Below, one piece after another: positions 7,449-16,021 of a stretch of 64,000 nt of DNA. The translations under genes were made by a program, and so were the position numbers. Under the pieces are notes generated by a model. That model was not told where the DNA came from. It did no database searches and saw only the letters and a program-made list of their open reading frames with translations. The DNA lies in the NCBI GenBank assembly GCA_002339015.1, contig DDJC01000021.1, forward strand, positions 1 to 64,000, given 5' to 3'. This DNA is from Burkholderiales bacterium UBA1834. Lineage in GTDB: Bacteria; Pseudomonadota; Gammaproteobacteria; Burkholderiales; Burkholderiaceae_C. Position 1 is the first letter of the stretch. Each line of letters starts with the position of its first letter.

Positions 7449-8879
7449 ATGAGATTTCCCTTGTTGAGCAAGTCCGTCGCGCTGGGGGCGGTGGTGGCCG
7501 GGCTGCTGGTGGCGTTGGGTTCGGTGCGGGGCGTGGTCGAGGAGCGCCAGGAGCGCCGTGACGAAGCCGAGCAGAACGTGGCCGACAGCCTGGCCGCCAG
7601 CCAGGTGCTGATGGGCCCGGTGCTGGTGCGCCGTTGTACGGAGACCTGGCCGATCGAACAGCGCGAAGGCACCGTCCTCAAGGTGCTCACCGAGCGGCGT
7701 GACTTCCGCCTGGTGCAGGCGCCGCAGACCCTGCAGATCGACAGCGGTGCACGCATGGCGCCCCGCTACCGCGGCCTGTTCAAGGTCAACGGCTACGAGA
7801 TGACGGCCAAGGTCGATGCCCAATGGGCCGACCTCAAGGGGCTGCAGGCCGTGCCCGAGCACCCGGGCGGGCAGGTCAGCTGCGATGTGCCGGTGGTGTC
7901 CATGGTGCTGGGCGATGCGCGCGGCATTCGCACCGTGCGCGTGAACATGCAGGGGCAGACCCTGGCCGTGAACCCAGGCTCCGGCCATCCGGCGCAGCGC
8001 AAGGGCTTTCACGCCCAGGTGCCGGAGGCGTTGCTGCCGGCGCAAGGCCCCTTGCGGGTCTCGCTGGCGCTGGAGCTGGCCGGCACGCAATCGCTGGCCT
8101 TCGCGCCTGTGGCCGACAGCACCGAGGTGATGCTCAAGTCCGAGTGGCCTCACCCCTCCTTCGGCGGGCGCTTCCTGCCGGCTGAGCGGGAGGTGTCCAG
8201 CCAAGGCTTCCAGGCCAGCTGGCGCATGACCTCGCTGGCCACCACGGCCCAGCAGGAGCTGATCAAAGGGGCGCCACTGTGCCCCGTGGGCGTGGTGATG
8301 CCGTCGCGTGATGACGATGTCCCGGCGGCAGGTCAGCCGTCCACCGGCTGCATCGAGACCTTCAACGTGTCCTTCATGGACCCGGTGAACCCGTATGTGC
8401 TGTCGGACCGCGCCAGCAAGTACGGCGTGCTGTTCATCGCGCTGACCTTTCTGGGCGTGATCCTGGTGGAAGTGCTCAACCGCTTGCGCGTGCACCCCAT
8501 CCAGTACCTGCTGGTGGGCTCGGCGCTGATCGTGTTCTTCCTGCTGCTGGTGAGCCTGTCCGAGCACCTGCCGTTCGCGGTGGCCTACACGGCCGCCAGC
8601 AGCGCCTGCACGGGCCTGCTGATGTTCTATGGCAGCCACGTGTTGGGTGGTTGGCGGCGGGGCCTGGTGTTCGGCGCGGCGCTGGCGCTGCTCTATGGCA
8701 CCCTGTACCTGCTGCTGCAGATGGAGCAGACCTCGCTGGTGCTGGGCTCGGTGATGCTGTTCACAGTGCTGGCCGCCATCATGGTGGTGACGCGTCGCCT
8801 GGATTGGTATGCGCTGATCGAGGGGGTGCGCGGCGCGGCCGATACAGGGCGCCCCGTGTCAACCACGGCTCAGCCCTGA
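7449..8879 (+). CDS. creD: Cell envelope integrity inner-membrane protein CreD
   Basis: Polytopic membrane protein of 476 residues. The ATG at 7449 has an AGGAGA ribosome site 6 nt upstream. One membrane helix near the N-terminus (SVALGAVVAGLLVALGSV) is followed by a large periplasmic domain to about residue 310. That domain includes the conserved CreD segment MGPVLVRRC and GRFLPAEREVSSQGFQASW, typical of the family. The C-terminal third has five or six helices with the conserved LTFLGVILVEVL, HPIQYLLVGSALIVFFLLLVSLSEH and MVVTRRLDWYAL. CreD affects envelope integrity and beta-lactam or colicin tolerance in enterobacteria; its biochemical action is unknown. The gene ends one base before the convergent phospholipase gene. 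Confidence 0.92.
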   Translation: MRFPLLSKSVALGAVVAGLLVALGSVRGVVEERQERRDEAEQNVADSLAASQVLMGPVLVRRCTETWPIEQREGTVLKVLTERRDFRLVQAPQTLQIDSGARMAPRYRGLFKVNGYEMTAKVDAQWADLKGLQAVPEHPGGQVSCDVPVVSMVLGDARGIRTVRVNMQGQTLAVNPGSGHPAQRKGFHAQVPEALLPAQGPLRVSLALELAGTQSLAFAPVADSTEVMLKSEWPHPSFGGRFLPAEREVSSQGFQASWRMTSLATTAQQELIKGAPLCPVGVVMPSRDDDVPAAGQPSTGCIETFNVSFMDPVNPYVLSDRASKYGVLFIALTFLGVILVEVLNRLRVHPIQYLLVGSALIVFFLLLVSLSEHLPFAVAYTAASSACTGLLMFYGSHVLGGWRRGLVFGAALALLYGTLYLLLQMEQTSLVLGSVMLFTVLAAIMVVTRRLDWYALIEGVRGAADTGRPVSTTAQP

Positions 8880-11666
8880 TCAACCCGGCAGCCCCTGCAG
8901 GCACACGCGCCAGAACGCCTGCCCATAGGCAGAGGCCGGATCCTGCGGGAAGACGCGCAGGCCGATGTGCAGGCCCAGCTGCCGGTAACTTTCCCACTGG
9001 GCCTCGTCGAAGAACTGGTCGCCGGTGGTCTGCTGCGGAAAGCCGTCGTGCGTGCTCTGGTAGTGGCACAGGTCCACCGGCACGTCGCTGGTCAGCACGG
9101 GTTTGAGCAGCACGATGCGCGCGACCACGCTGCCCGGTGTGCGCGGGGGCTGCGCCGCATCGCGGCTGGTGGCCAGCACATCGAGCAGCATGGCGCAGCG
9201 CGTGCTGGCCGGCGGCAGGGTGCCATCGGGCCGGCGGCGGAAATCGGCCTGGCGGCCGAAACGCTCGGACAGCAGCGGATCGTCCGCGGCTTCCTCGTTG
9301 ACGCGGATCTCCAGCCCGTGGTCGATGCGGGCCAGGCGGATCAGGTTGGCCAGGTCGCGGAAATCGTTGTCCACGTCCTGGCCGCAATCGCACAGCACGA
9401 TCAGGCGCACGCCCCGGTCGCGCTCGGGCTTGAGCAGTTCGTAGATGCCGGTGTTGTCGAAATGGCCGCCGTCGGACAGGTACTGGTAGGCGCGGTGGCT
9501 GCCGTAGAACAGGCCCCGGATCTCGTCGATCAGGTAGGTCTGGGTGGTGAACGCGCGCCGCACCCAGTGGCTGCGCATGCCCTTGTGCTCGGGCACGCCG
9601 GGCCACCAGCGGCCCAGGCGCAGGTTGGCGAAGCCGATGATGAGCGAAAAGCCCAGGCCGCTGTTGCGCCCCAGCCCGGTGGAGATGGCCGCGCCCGACA
9701 CGCCGATCCACTCGCCGAAGCTCAGCGGGTAGCTCAGCTCGTTGCGCGGGCCGTGCATGTGCATGGCGTAGGCGCCCTGGTCCAGGTAATAGCCCTTGGG
9801 CGCGATCACGAGCGGCTTGCCCTTGCGGTCGCGCTGCACCAGCTGCTCGCCCGGGCTTACCGTCTGGTTCACGCAGACGTTGACGAAGTGCACCGGCGCC
9901 AGCGGGTTGGCGTAGGGCGCGATGGTGTCCAGGCTGTCGCCCTCGATGGGCTCGGCCACATCACGGTGGCGGCTGCGTGCATCGGCGCAGAAGCGGCGGT
10001 GGTTGGTGGCGCCCAGGTAGGCCCGCGTGATGCGCGCGGCGTACAGGCTCTGGAAGGTCGACAGGTTCAGAAAGCCCGGAAAGCGCCCCACCACCAGGGC
10101 CAGGCCGACGGCCACCAGCAAGGTGCCCAGGGCGTAGCACAGCAGGGCGTGCACGGTGGCCGGATCGCGCAGGCTGGCCGCGACCGTGTAGGGCTCGAAG
10201 CCGAACCACACCACCTGCAGCAGCAGCATGCCGAAGGCCGAGGCCACGGCGATCCACAGGGCGATGCCCAGCAGGCCGGCGATCAGGTCCAGCGGCAGGC
10301 GCTCGACCAGGGCGACGGTGGATTTGTCGGCCAGCTTGGGCAGGCCCGTGCGCAGCAGCCACACCAGGCCGCCCAGCACCGCGCCGCCGATCACGCCGGA
10401 TTGCACGTGCCAGCCCAGCCAGAGGGTCTGCGCCAGGGTCTCGATGGCGGCCAGCAGGCCGATCACGATCAGCACCATCAGGGATTGCGCCAGGCAGCGC
10501 GTGAGGAGGACGCGCTGGCGCGCGATGCTGCTGCCCTGCAGCACGACGGCGCTGATGCCGTAGATCAGCACCGACCACAGCACGAACACTCCGCTGCCCG
10601 ACACGATGAGGCCCAGCGGCCAGCGCGGGCCTTGCGCCCAGCCCACGCCCAGCCCGCCCACCAGGATCAGACCCACGGCGATCACCCCACCCAGGAAGGA
10701 GGCCCAGGTCACGGGCAGGGGCTTCATGGTGATCGGATCAGCATCCTGCGCAGTGCGCCGGCCCTTGTCGCGTGCGGGGTGGCTGAGCCAGAAGGCCATG
10801 CCTACCGGGCCCATGGCCACGACCATCACCACGGCGCACAAGGCCCAGGTCGGGCTCCACCAGATGCCGCCGCCCTGCACGCCGGCCGCCGCGCACAGCT
10901 CGGCTTCCCATTGCGCATAGGCGGGGAAGGCCAGCGCAAGGGCCAGCCGGATCGACAGCAGCAGCGCCAGGCCCATCAGGATCACGGTGCCGGTGACGTA
11001 GTGGGTGGCCATCCAGTTGCGCAGGGCCACGCCCATACCGTAGAGCACGTCGCCCGCGCCGTGAGGTGCCAGGTAGCGGCCGTTGTCGCGCAGCCAGGCC
11101 AGGGCCGCGCGGCCGGGGTGGGCCGGGTCGTACTGGGTGGTGGCGTGGATGCGGGCGGGGGGCTCGTCCTGCAGGGCGCGGTAGGCGCGCCAGGTGACGG
11201 CGGCGGGATCTTCGCCAGGGCCCTGGCCTGACAGGCGCCCGGGCACGAACAGGCTGGTGAAGAAGCTGCCGATGTAGCCCCCGCCGCTGACGGTGGACAG
11301 GTAGTCGAACTGGGCGATCAGCGGATCGATCACACCGGCGCGCAGAGACTTGGTGGTTGATGCGCCTGGGGCGGCTTGCGAGGCGCCGGTTGTTTGTGCG
11401 GACGATGGCGTGGGGGGTGGCGTGGGTGATGAGGCCGCCGGGGCTGCCGTGCCGCCGCTGGACACCAGGGGTCCCGGGCTGTGCGCCAGCGCCTGCAGGG
11501 CGCCCAGGCAGAAGGTGGCGCTGCGGATGCCGCCGCCGGACAGCGCGATGCCCCATTGCGCCTGGGCCTGTCCGGCCGGGCGGGTGATGCCCAGCGACAG
11601 GCGCCGCTGCTGGGCACGTTGGCGTTCTTCGGCAGGGTCGGGCAGGGGCACTGCGGTTGCGGGCAT
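8880..11666 (-). CDS. Patatin-like phospholipase, large membrane-embedded form
   Basis: Protein of 928 residues. The ATG at 11666 is preferred over an in-frame TTG four codons earlier because GGAGG lies 5 nt before it. The patatin nucleophile-fold hydrolase is split. The oxyanion glycines (LSGGGIRSATF, residues 42-52) and the nucleophile Ser in STVSGGGYIGS (residues 124-134) lie in the first 140 residues. Roughly 200-480 is a block of eight or so membrane segments. The catalytic Asp motif (SDGGHFDNTGIYELL) returns near residue 690. The family cleaves acyl esters of phospholipids or neutral lipids; here the active site would sit at the membrane. A Pro/Thr/Ser-rich low-complexity linker (about 70-105) separates the first two motifs. 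It is convergent with creD, with no gap. Confidence 0.87.
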   Translation of the reverse strand: MPATAVPLPDPAEERQRAQQRRLSLGITRPAGQAQAQWGIALSGGGIRSATFCLGALQALAHSPGPLVSSGGTAAPAASSPTPPPTPSSAQTTGASQAAPGASTTKSLRAGVIDPLIAQFDYLSTVSGGGYIGSFFTSLFVPGRLSGQGPGEDPAAVTWRAYRALQDEPPARIHATTQYDPAHPGRAALAWLRDNGRYLAPHGAGDVLYGMGVALRNWMATHYVTGTVILMGLALLLSIRLALALAFPAYAQWEAELCAAAGVQGGGIWWSPTWALCAVVMVVAMGPVGMAFWLSHPARDKGRRTAQDADPITMKPLPVTWASFLGGVIAVGLILVGGLGVGWAQGPRWPLGLIVSGSGVFVLWSVLIYGISAVVLQGSSIARQRVLLTRCLAQSLMVLIVIGLLAAIETLAQTLWLGWHVQSGVIGGAVLGGLVWLLRTGLPKLADKSTVALVERLPLDLIAGLLGIALWIAVASAFGMLLLQVVWFGFEPYTVAASLRDPATVHALLCYALGTLLVAVGLALVVGRFPGFLNLSTFQSLYAARITRAYLGATNHRRFCADARSRHRDVAEPIEGDSLDTIAPYANPLAPVHFVNVCVNQTVSPGEQLVQRDRKGKPLVIAPKGYYLDQGAYAMHMHGPRNELSYPLSFGEWIGVSGAAISTGLGRNSGLGFSLIIGFANLRLGRWWPGVPEHKGMRSHWVRRAFTTQTYLIDEIRGLFYGSHRAYQYLSDGGHFDNTGIYELLKPERDRGVRLIVLCDCGQDVDNDFRDLANLIRLARIDHGLEIRVNEEAADDPLLSERFGRQADFRRRPDGTLPPASTRCAMLLDVLATSRDAAQPPRTPGSVVARIVLLKPVLTSDVPVDLCHYQSTHDGFPQQTTGDQFFDEAQWESYRQLGLHIGLRVFPQDPASAYGQAFWRVCLQGLPG

Positions 11667-11750
11667 GAGGTCCTCCAATGGACCTTCGATGCTAGGTGCG
11701 GCCAGGGCCTGCCCTTATCCCTAGAAGTAGGGGCGCGTCTGTGAACAGCC

Positions 11751-13259
11751 TCAGTGTGCGGGCAGGCGCCGCTGCAGATGGAAGGGCCGCTCGCCGATGC
11801 CGCAGCAGAAGGCGCCGATCCACGGGCGCAGGGCCTGGGCCAGGTGCCGGCCTTCGGCGTTCAGTGTGTCCAGCCGCTCGGCCGCCGCCTGGGCCTGGCG
11901 GCGCAATGCAGCCTCATCGACCGTGAGCAGGCGCCCGTGCTCGACCACCAGGCGCCCGCCCACCAGCACGTGCGTGACGGCCGCACCGTTCTCGCCATGC
12001 ACCAGCTGGCGCAGCGCATGGCGCAGGGGCACGTAGATGGGCTGGGCCAGGTCCAGCAGCACGATGTCGGCCTGGTAGCCCGGCGCCAGCTTGCCCAGCC
12101 GATCACCCCAGCCCAGCGCGTGCGCGCTGTTGACGGTGCCCATGTGCAGGGCCTCGCCGGCATCGACCCAGCGGGCCTCATCGGAGCCGACGATGCGCGA
12201 GAGGTAGGCCGCCAGGCGCGCCACCTCGAACAGGTTCTGCGTATCCGAGGTGTTGGCGCCGTCGCTGCCCAGGCCCACGCGCAGGCCGCGCTCCAGCATG
12301 CGGCGCACGGGCGCCACGCCTGATCCCAGGCGCAGGTTGCTCAAGGGGTTGTGGATGGCGGTGACGCCGGCGGCTGCCAACTGGTCGATGTCCTCGTCGC
12401 TGATCCAGATGGAATGCGCCACGCTCAGCCGATCACTGAGCATGCCCAGACGGCTCAGGTGCGCCACCAGGCTCATGCCATAGCGCTGCTCGCCGAACAC
12501 GGCCTGCTGCTTGCTCTCGGCCAGGTGGATCTGCATGGGCAGGCCGAACTCGGCGGACAGCTGCTCGCAGCCCTGCATGAAGGCATCCGAGCAATGCAGC
12601 GGGATGGTGGGCGCGATGCCCAGACGCACACGGGTGGGGTCGAAGGGCCAGCCTTGCGCGGCAGTGCGCACATTGGCCAGGCAGGCTTGCGGGTCGGCGG
12701 CGCGGGCCTGGGCGGCCTGGGCCTTGAGCGGCTCGGGCAGGCTGTCCAGCAGCTCGGGGTAGGCCTGGTAGAGCGAGCGGTCGGCCATCATGGGCGCGAC
12801 CACGGCGCGGATGCCCACGGTGTCGTAGGCATGGGCCACGGCGTGCAGGCCGGCCACGGTGGGCAACGGGAACTCGCTGGTCATGTCGAACAGCGCGGTG
12901 CAGCCCTTCTTGAGCAGCTCGGCGGCGGTGAGCGTGGCGCTCAGGGCCAGGTCATCGAGGCCGCGCTGGCCGATGATGGAGGGGGCGGCCGCGAGAAAGC
13001 CTTCCAGGCCCGTGTCTTCCACGGCACCGCGGCCCAGGCCGCCATGGGCATGGGCGTGGCCGTTCATCCAGGCGGGCATCACCAGGCGGTCGCTGGCATC
13101 CAGACGGTGCAGGCCTTCGAGCGCATCGAACTGGCCGGGCGCGCCGATCTCGGCGATGGCGCCGTCGATGATCAGCAGGTCGGCGTTGCGGGCCTGGCTT
13201 TCGGTCTGGCCATCAGGCAGTACCAGGCCGCCGTGGATCAGCAATCGTTGGTGGGTCAT
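11751..13259 (-). CDS. Amidohydrolase, AtzB/TrzN/SsnA-like deaminase family
   Basis: Metal-dependent amidohydrolase of 502 residues, cytoplasmic. The metal-site histidines of the cytosine-deaminase/chlorohydrolase branch are present: NGHAHAHGG (about residue 65-73), HLAES (about 245), AHSIWISDED and the Asp in GSDGANTSDTQNLFEVARLAA. This branch removes amino, alkylamino or chloride groups from purines, pyrimidines, triazines and thioadenosine compounds. It is the last gene of a twelve-gene minus-strand operon and begins 18 bp after the DUF3830 gene. In that setting it probably deaminates a ring compound before or beside ring opening. The actual substrate is unknown. Confidence 0.85.
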   Translation of the reverse strand: MTHQRLLIHGGLVLPDGQTESQARNADLLIIDGAIAEIGAPGQFDALEGLHRLDASDRLVMPAWMNGHAHAHGGLGRGAVEDTGLEGFLAAAPSIIGQRGLDDLALSATLTAAELLKKGCTALFDMTSEFPLPTVAGLHAVAHAYDTVGIRAVVAPMMADRSLYQAYPELLDSLPEPLKAQAAQARAADPQACLANVRTAAQGWPFDPTRVRLGIAPTIPLHCSDAFMQGCEQLSAEFGLPMQIHLAESKQQAVFGEQRYGMSLVAHLSRLGMLSDRLSVAHSIWISDEDIDQLAAAGVTAIHNPLSNLRLGSGVAPVRRMLERGLRVGLGSDGANTSDTQNLFEVARLAAYLSRIVGSDEARWVDAGEALHMGTVNSAHALGWGDRLGKLAPGYQADIVLLDLAQPIYVPLRHALRQLVHGENGAAVTHVLVGGRLVVEHGRLLTVDEAALRRQAQAAAERLDTLNAEGRHLAQALRPWIGAFCCGIGERPFHLQRRLPAH

Positions 13260-13277
13260 GGTGCTCTGCTTGTCTGC

Positions 13278-13706
13278 TCACTCGGCCAGCTCGAACACCA
13301 CGTCCTGCGCGCCTTCCCACAGTGTCTTCACGCCCAGGGCGCGCAAGTGCTCCTTGCCTTCGGTGATGGTCAGGAAGTGGTTGCCGGCCAGTTGGCCCAT
13401 CTTGCTGGCGAAGCTGCAGCTGCCGTAGGCCAGGATGATCTCGGTCTCGCTGTAGCCACCGGGGTAGAACAGGATGTCGCCCACCGAGGGGTGGCTGGTG
13501 TGGTTCTCGAAGCCGACCTTCTGGCCGTCGTTCTCCAGCACGAACTCGCCCAGCGGCACCCAGCAGCCTTCGCCACTCCAGCGAACGTGGATCAGCTTCT
13601 GGCGATAAGGCAGCAGCTTGAGGAAGGCGGCGACGGTTTCTGGTGCGTCGGGGTGGGTCTCGGCCAGGAAGCTGTGGCCACCGGCGGTGATGCGGATCTT
13701 GGACAT
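13278..13706 (-). CDS. DUF3830 family protein (cyclophilin-like fold)
   Basis: Protein of 142 residues. The frame is open upstream, but the ATG at 13706 gives the typical DUF3830 start MSKIRITAGGHSFLAE. Family hallmarks are the central GECWVPLGEF-like segment (here EGCWVPLGEFV), a HTSHPSVGDILFYPGG motif and the late AYGSCSFASKMGQLAGNHF. DUF3830 proteins have a cyclophilin-like barrel, often lie in clusters for ring or amide catabolism, and have no proven activity. Here it sits between the LOG-family gene and the deaminase, suggesting an accessory or small-molecule-binding role in the same pathway. Confidence 0.8.
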   Translation of the reverse strand: MSKIRITAGGHSFLAETHPDAPETVAAFLKLLPYRQKLIHVRWSGEGCWVPLGEFVLENDGQKVGFENHTSHPSVGDILFYPGGYSETEIILAYGSCSFASKMGQLAGNHFLTITEGKEHLRALGVKTLWEGAQDVVFELAE

Positions 13707-13735
13707 GGAGAAGGCTTGCGAGGAAAAAAGGGGAA

Positions 13736-14347
13736 TCAGGAACCGGGCTGGCCGATCCATTTGGTGACGGTGGGTGCACGCCACGCGGCCAGGCCATCGA
13801 GCAGGGCGTCAGGCTGGCTCTGCACCACGATCATGTCGCGGTGCTCGGGCTTGAGAAAGCCTTCGTCGGTGGCGGTGGACAGCATGGCGCGCATGGGCTC
13901 GTAGAAGCCGCGCGTGTTGAGCACGCCGCAGGCCTTGATGTGATCGCCCAGCTGAGTGAGCGTGGCCACCTCGAACAGCTCTTCGAGCGTGCCCAGGCCG
14001 CCGGGCAGCGCGATGAAGGCATCGGCCAGTTCGGCCATGCGGGCCTTGCGCTCGCGCATGTGCGGTGCCACCTCGTGGCGGCTCAGGCCTGGGTGGAGGT
14101 GGCCGCGGTCATGCAGGCGCTGGTTGATGACGCCGACCACGGTGCCGCCACCGGCCAGCGCGGCATCGGCCACCACGCCCATCAGGCCCTTGCTGGTGCC
14201 GCCGTAGACCAGGGTGATGCCGCGCGCCGCGATGGCGGTGCCCAGCGCTTTGGCCGCCTCGGCGTAGTCGGGCGACACGCCGAAGTTGGAGCCGCAGAAC
14301 ACGGCGACGCTGCGCAGCAGGGGGTTGGATCGTTCGAGGTCGGTCAT
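13736..14347 (-). CDS. LOG family protein (TIGR00730 Rossmann fold)
   Basis: Protein of 203 residues with the LOG-family signatures LVYGGTSKGLMGVVAD and PGGLGTLEELFE. LOG enzymes hydrolyse nucleoside 5'-monophosphates to a free base and ribose phosphate; cytokinin riboside phosphates are the best known substrates and several bacterial members act on AMP. The conserved Arg/Glu pair of the active site is present (HMRERKARM and GTLEEL). The gene starts 17 bp after the ABC permease gene in the same operon. It could supply a free base to the downstream hydrolases, which is inference from position. Other copies of this family exist in most bacteria as housekeeping proteins. Confidence 0.85.
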   Translation of the reverse strand: MTDLERSNPLLRSVAVFCGSNFGVSPDYAEAAKALGTAIAARGITLVYGGTSKGLMGVVADAALAGGGTVVGVINQRLHDRGHLHPGLSRHEVAPHMRERKARMAELADAFIALPGGLGTLEELFEVATLTQLGDHIKACGVLNTRGFYEPMRAMLSTATDEGFLKPEHRDMIVVQSQPDALLDGLAAWRAPTVTKWIGQPGS

Positions 14348-14363
14348 TGATGAAGGTGCGGAA

Positions 14364-15161
14364 TCAGGAGGCCATGCCCAGGTCGGTCTTGCGCTGGGCC
14401 CAGCCCGTCATGCGGCGCTCGACCAGCGAGGACAGAGCGTACAGCGCCACGCCCAGCACCGCCAGGATCAAGAGGCCCGCGAACACCATGGGCACGTCGA
14501 AGTTGCCGCTGGCCAGCATCATCACGGTGCCGATGCCCTTGTTGGCGGCCACTGTCTCGGCCAGCACCGTGCCCACGAAGGCCAGCGTGATGGCGATCTT
14601 GAGCGAGGCGAACAGGTAGGGCAGCGCGCGCGGCAGGGACACGTTCCACAGGATGTCGCGCTTCTTGGCACCCAGCACGCGCAGCACATCTTCCAGCTCG
14701 GGCTCGGTGCTGGCCAGGCCCGTGGCCACGTTCACCACCACGGGGAAGATGCTGATGACCAGCGAGGTGAGGATGGCCGGCACTGTGCCCGCGCCGAACC
14801 ACACCACGAAGATCGGCACCACGGCCACCTTGGGGATGCTGGAGAAACCCACCAGCAGCGGGTAGGCGACGTCGTAGGCGGTGCGTGAGGAGCCGATCAA
14901 GAGGCCCAGCACGATGCCCACCAGCACCCCCAGCGCGAAGCCGACCAGCGTGGTGTAGAGCGTCTGCACGGTGTGGGGCCACAGCAGCGGCATCTTCTCG
15001 AACAGCACGCCGAGGATCTGGCTGGGGCGGGGCAGGATCAGGTCGGACACGCCGGTGGCCACGCAGGCCAGCTCCCACAGCAGGAAGAAGCCGATCAGGG
15101 CCGAGCCTGAGAGCAGGCGCTGGCGCAGTTGCGGCGAGATCATCGATGCGGTGTTGCTCAT
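14364..15161 (-). CDS. ABC transporter permease, SsuC/TauC/NMT1 type
   Basis: Inner-membrane permease of 265 residues with six or so helices. The cytoplasmic EAA loop that contacts the ATPase is ASTEPELEDVLRVLGAKKRDILWNVSLPRALPYLFASLKIA (about residues 150-190). The start codon overlaps the ATPase gene by 4 bp. It is the only permease in the operon and must serve both substrate-binding proteins encoded upstream. Imported compounds in this family include pyrimidine precursors, sulfonates, taurine and nitrate; the neighbouring ring-opening enzyme argues for a nitrogen heterocycle. Confidence 0.87.
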   Translation of the reverse strand: MSNTASMISPQLRQRLLSGSALIGFFLLWELACVATGVSDLILPRPSQILGVLFEKMPLLWPHTVQTLYTTLVGFALGVLVGIVLGLLIGSSRTAYDVAYPLLVGFSSIPKVAVVPIFVVWFGAGTVPAILTSLVISIFPVVVNVATGLASTEPELEDVLRVLGAKKRDILWNVSLPRALPYLFASLKIAITLAFVGTVLAETVAANKGIGTVMMLASGNFDVPMVFAGLLILAVLGVALYALSSLVERRMTGWAQRKTDLGMAS

Positions 15162-16021
15162 GCGGCTTTCCTCGCGGGCGTGGGTTCGTTGTCGGCGCTG
15201 GCCTGCACGGCATCACCAGCGGTGCGGGCCTCGGCGATGCGCATCCGCAGCTCCTGCACCAGGGTGGAGAAATCGGGCGCGTAGCTCATGGGCAAGGTGC
15301 GCGGGCGCTCGAAAGGCACCTCGCGGTCTTCGAGGATGCGGCCCGGGCGCGAGCTCATCACGCAGATGCGTGTGGCCAGGTAGGCCGCCTCCCGCAGGTC
15401 GTGCGTGACCAGCAGCACCGTGGGCTTCTTGTCCATCCACAGCTGCTGGGTCAGCGACCACAACTCTTCGCGCGTGAAGGAGTCGAGCGCACCGAAGGGC
15501 TCGTCGAGCAGCAGCAGTTGCGGCTCGTGGATCAGCGCGCGGCACAGCGAGGCGCGCTGCAGCATGCCGCCGGAGAGTTGCCAGGGCCGCTTGTCGCCGA
15601 AGCCTTTCAGGCCGACCTGGGCCAGCAGGGCCTCCGCACGTTCAGCGAACTCGCCGCGCTTCTTCTTGGCGTAGTCCTGCCGGAAGGGCTCGACGATCTT
15701 GAGCGGGATCATCACGTTGTCGCGGATGCTCAGCCACGGCAGCATGGTCGGGTTCTGAAAAGCCAGGCCGATGCGCGTCTTGCCCGACTGCTGGCTGCTG
15801 GGGCTTTCACGCCCGCCCACGATCAGGCCGCCCGAGCTGGGCTGCAGCAGCCCGGCCACGAGTTTCAGGATGGTGGACTTGCCGCAGCCGCTGGGGCCGA
15901 CCAGCGCGATGAAATCGCCCTGGTCGATGCGCAGGTTGGTGCGGTCCAGGGCGAGGGTGGCATTGGCCTGCGTGCCGTAGCGCACGGTCACGTCGGCCAG
16001 GTCGATGAAGGCTTGGGTCAT
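15158..16021 (-). CDS. ABC transporter ATP-binding protein
   Basis: ATPase of 287 residues of the nitrate/sulfonate/taurine type. Walker A is VGPSGCGKST, the Q loop is FQNPTMLPW, the signature is LSGGMLQRASLCRAL, Walker B is LLLLDEPFGALD and the H loop is VTHDLREAAYLA. Its ends overlap both neighbours by 4 bp (ring opener upstream, permease downstream), so translation is coupled. It energises uptake through the adjacent permease. Confidence 0.92.
   Translation of the reverse strand: MTQAFIDLADVTVRYGTQANATLALDRTNLRIDQGDFIALVGPSGCGKSTILKLVAGLLQPSSGGLIVGGRESPSSQQSGKTRIGLAFQNPTMLPWLSIRDNVMIPLKIVEPFRQDYAKKKRGEFAERAEALLAQVGLKGFGDKRPWQLSGGMLQRASLCRALIHEPQLLLLDEPFGALDSFTREELWSLTQQLWMDKKPTVLLVTHDLREAAYLATRICVMSSRPGRILEDREVPFERPRTLPMSYAPDFSTLVQELRMRIAEARTAGDAVQASADNEPTPARKAA

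Noticed and set aside
8967..11231. Long plus-strand open frame of 754 codons opposite the phospholipase gene
   Set aside because: Its product is a low-complexity His/Gln/Ala/Arg-rich string typical of antisense reading in high-GC DNA, while the minus strand has clear patatin motifs.
12351..13904. Plus-strand open frame of 517 codons across the deaminase, DUF3830 and LOG genes
   Set aside because: It spans three recognised genes on the other strand and shows no domain motif.
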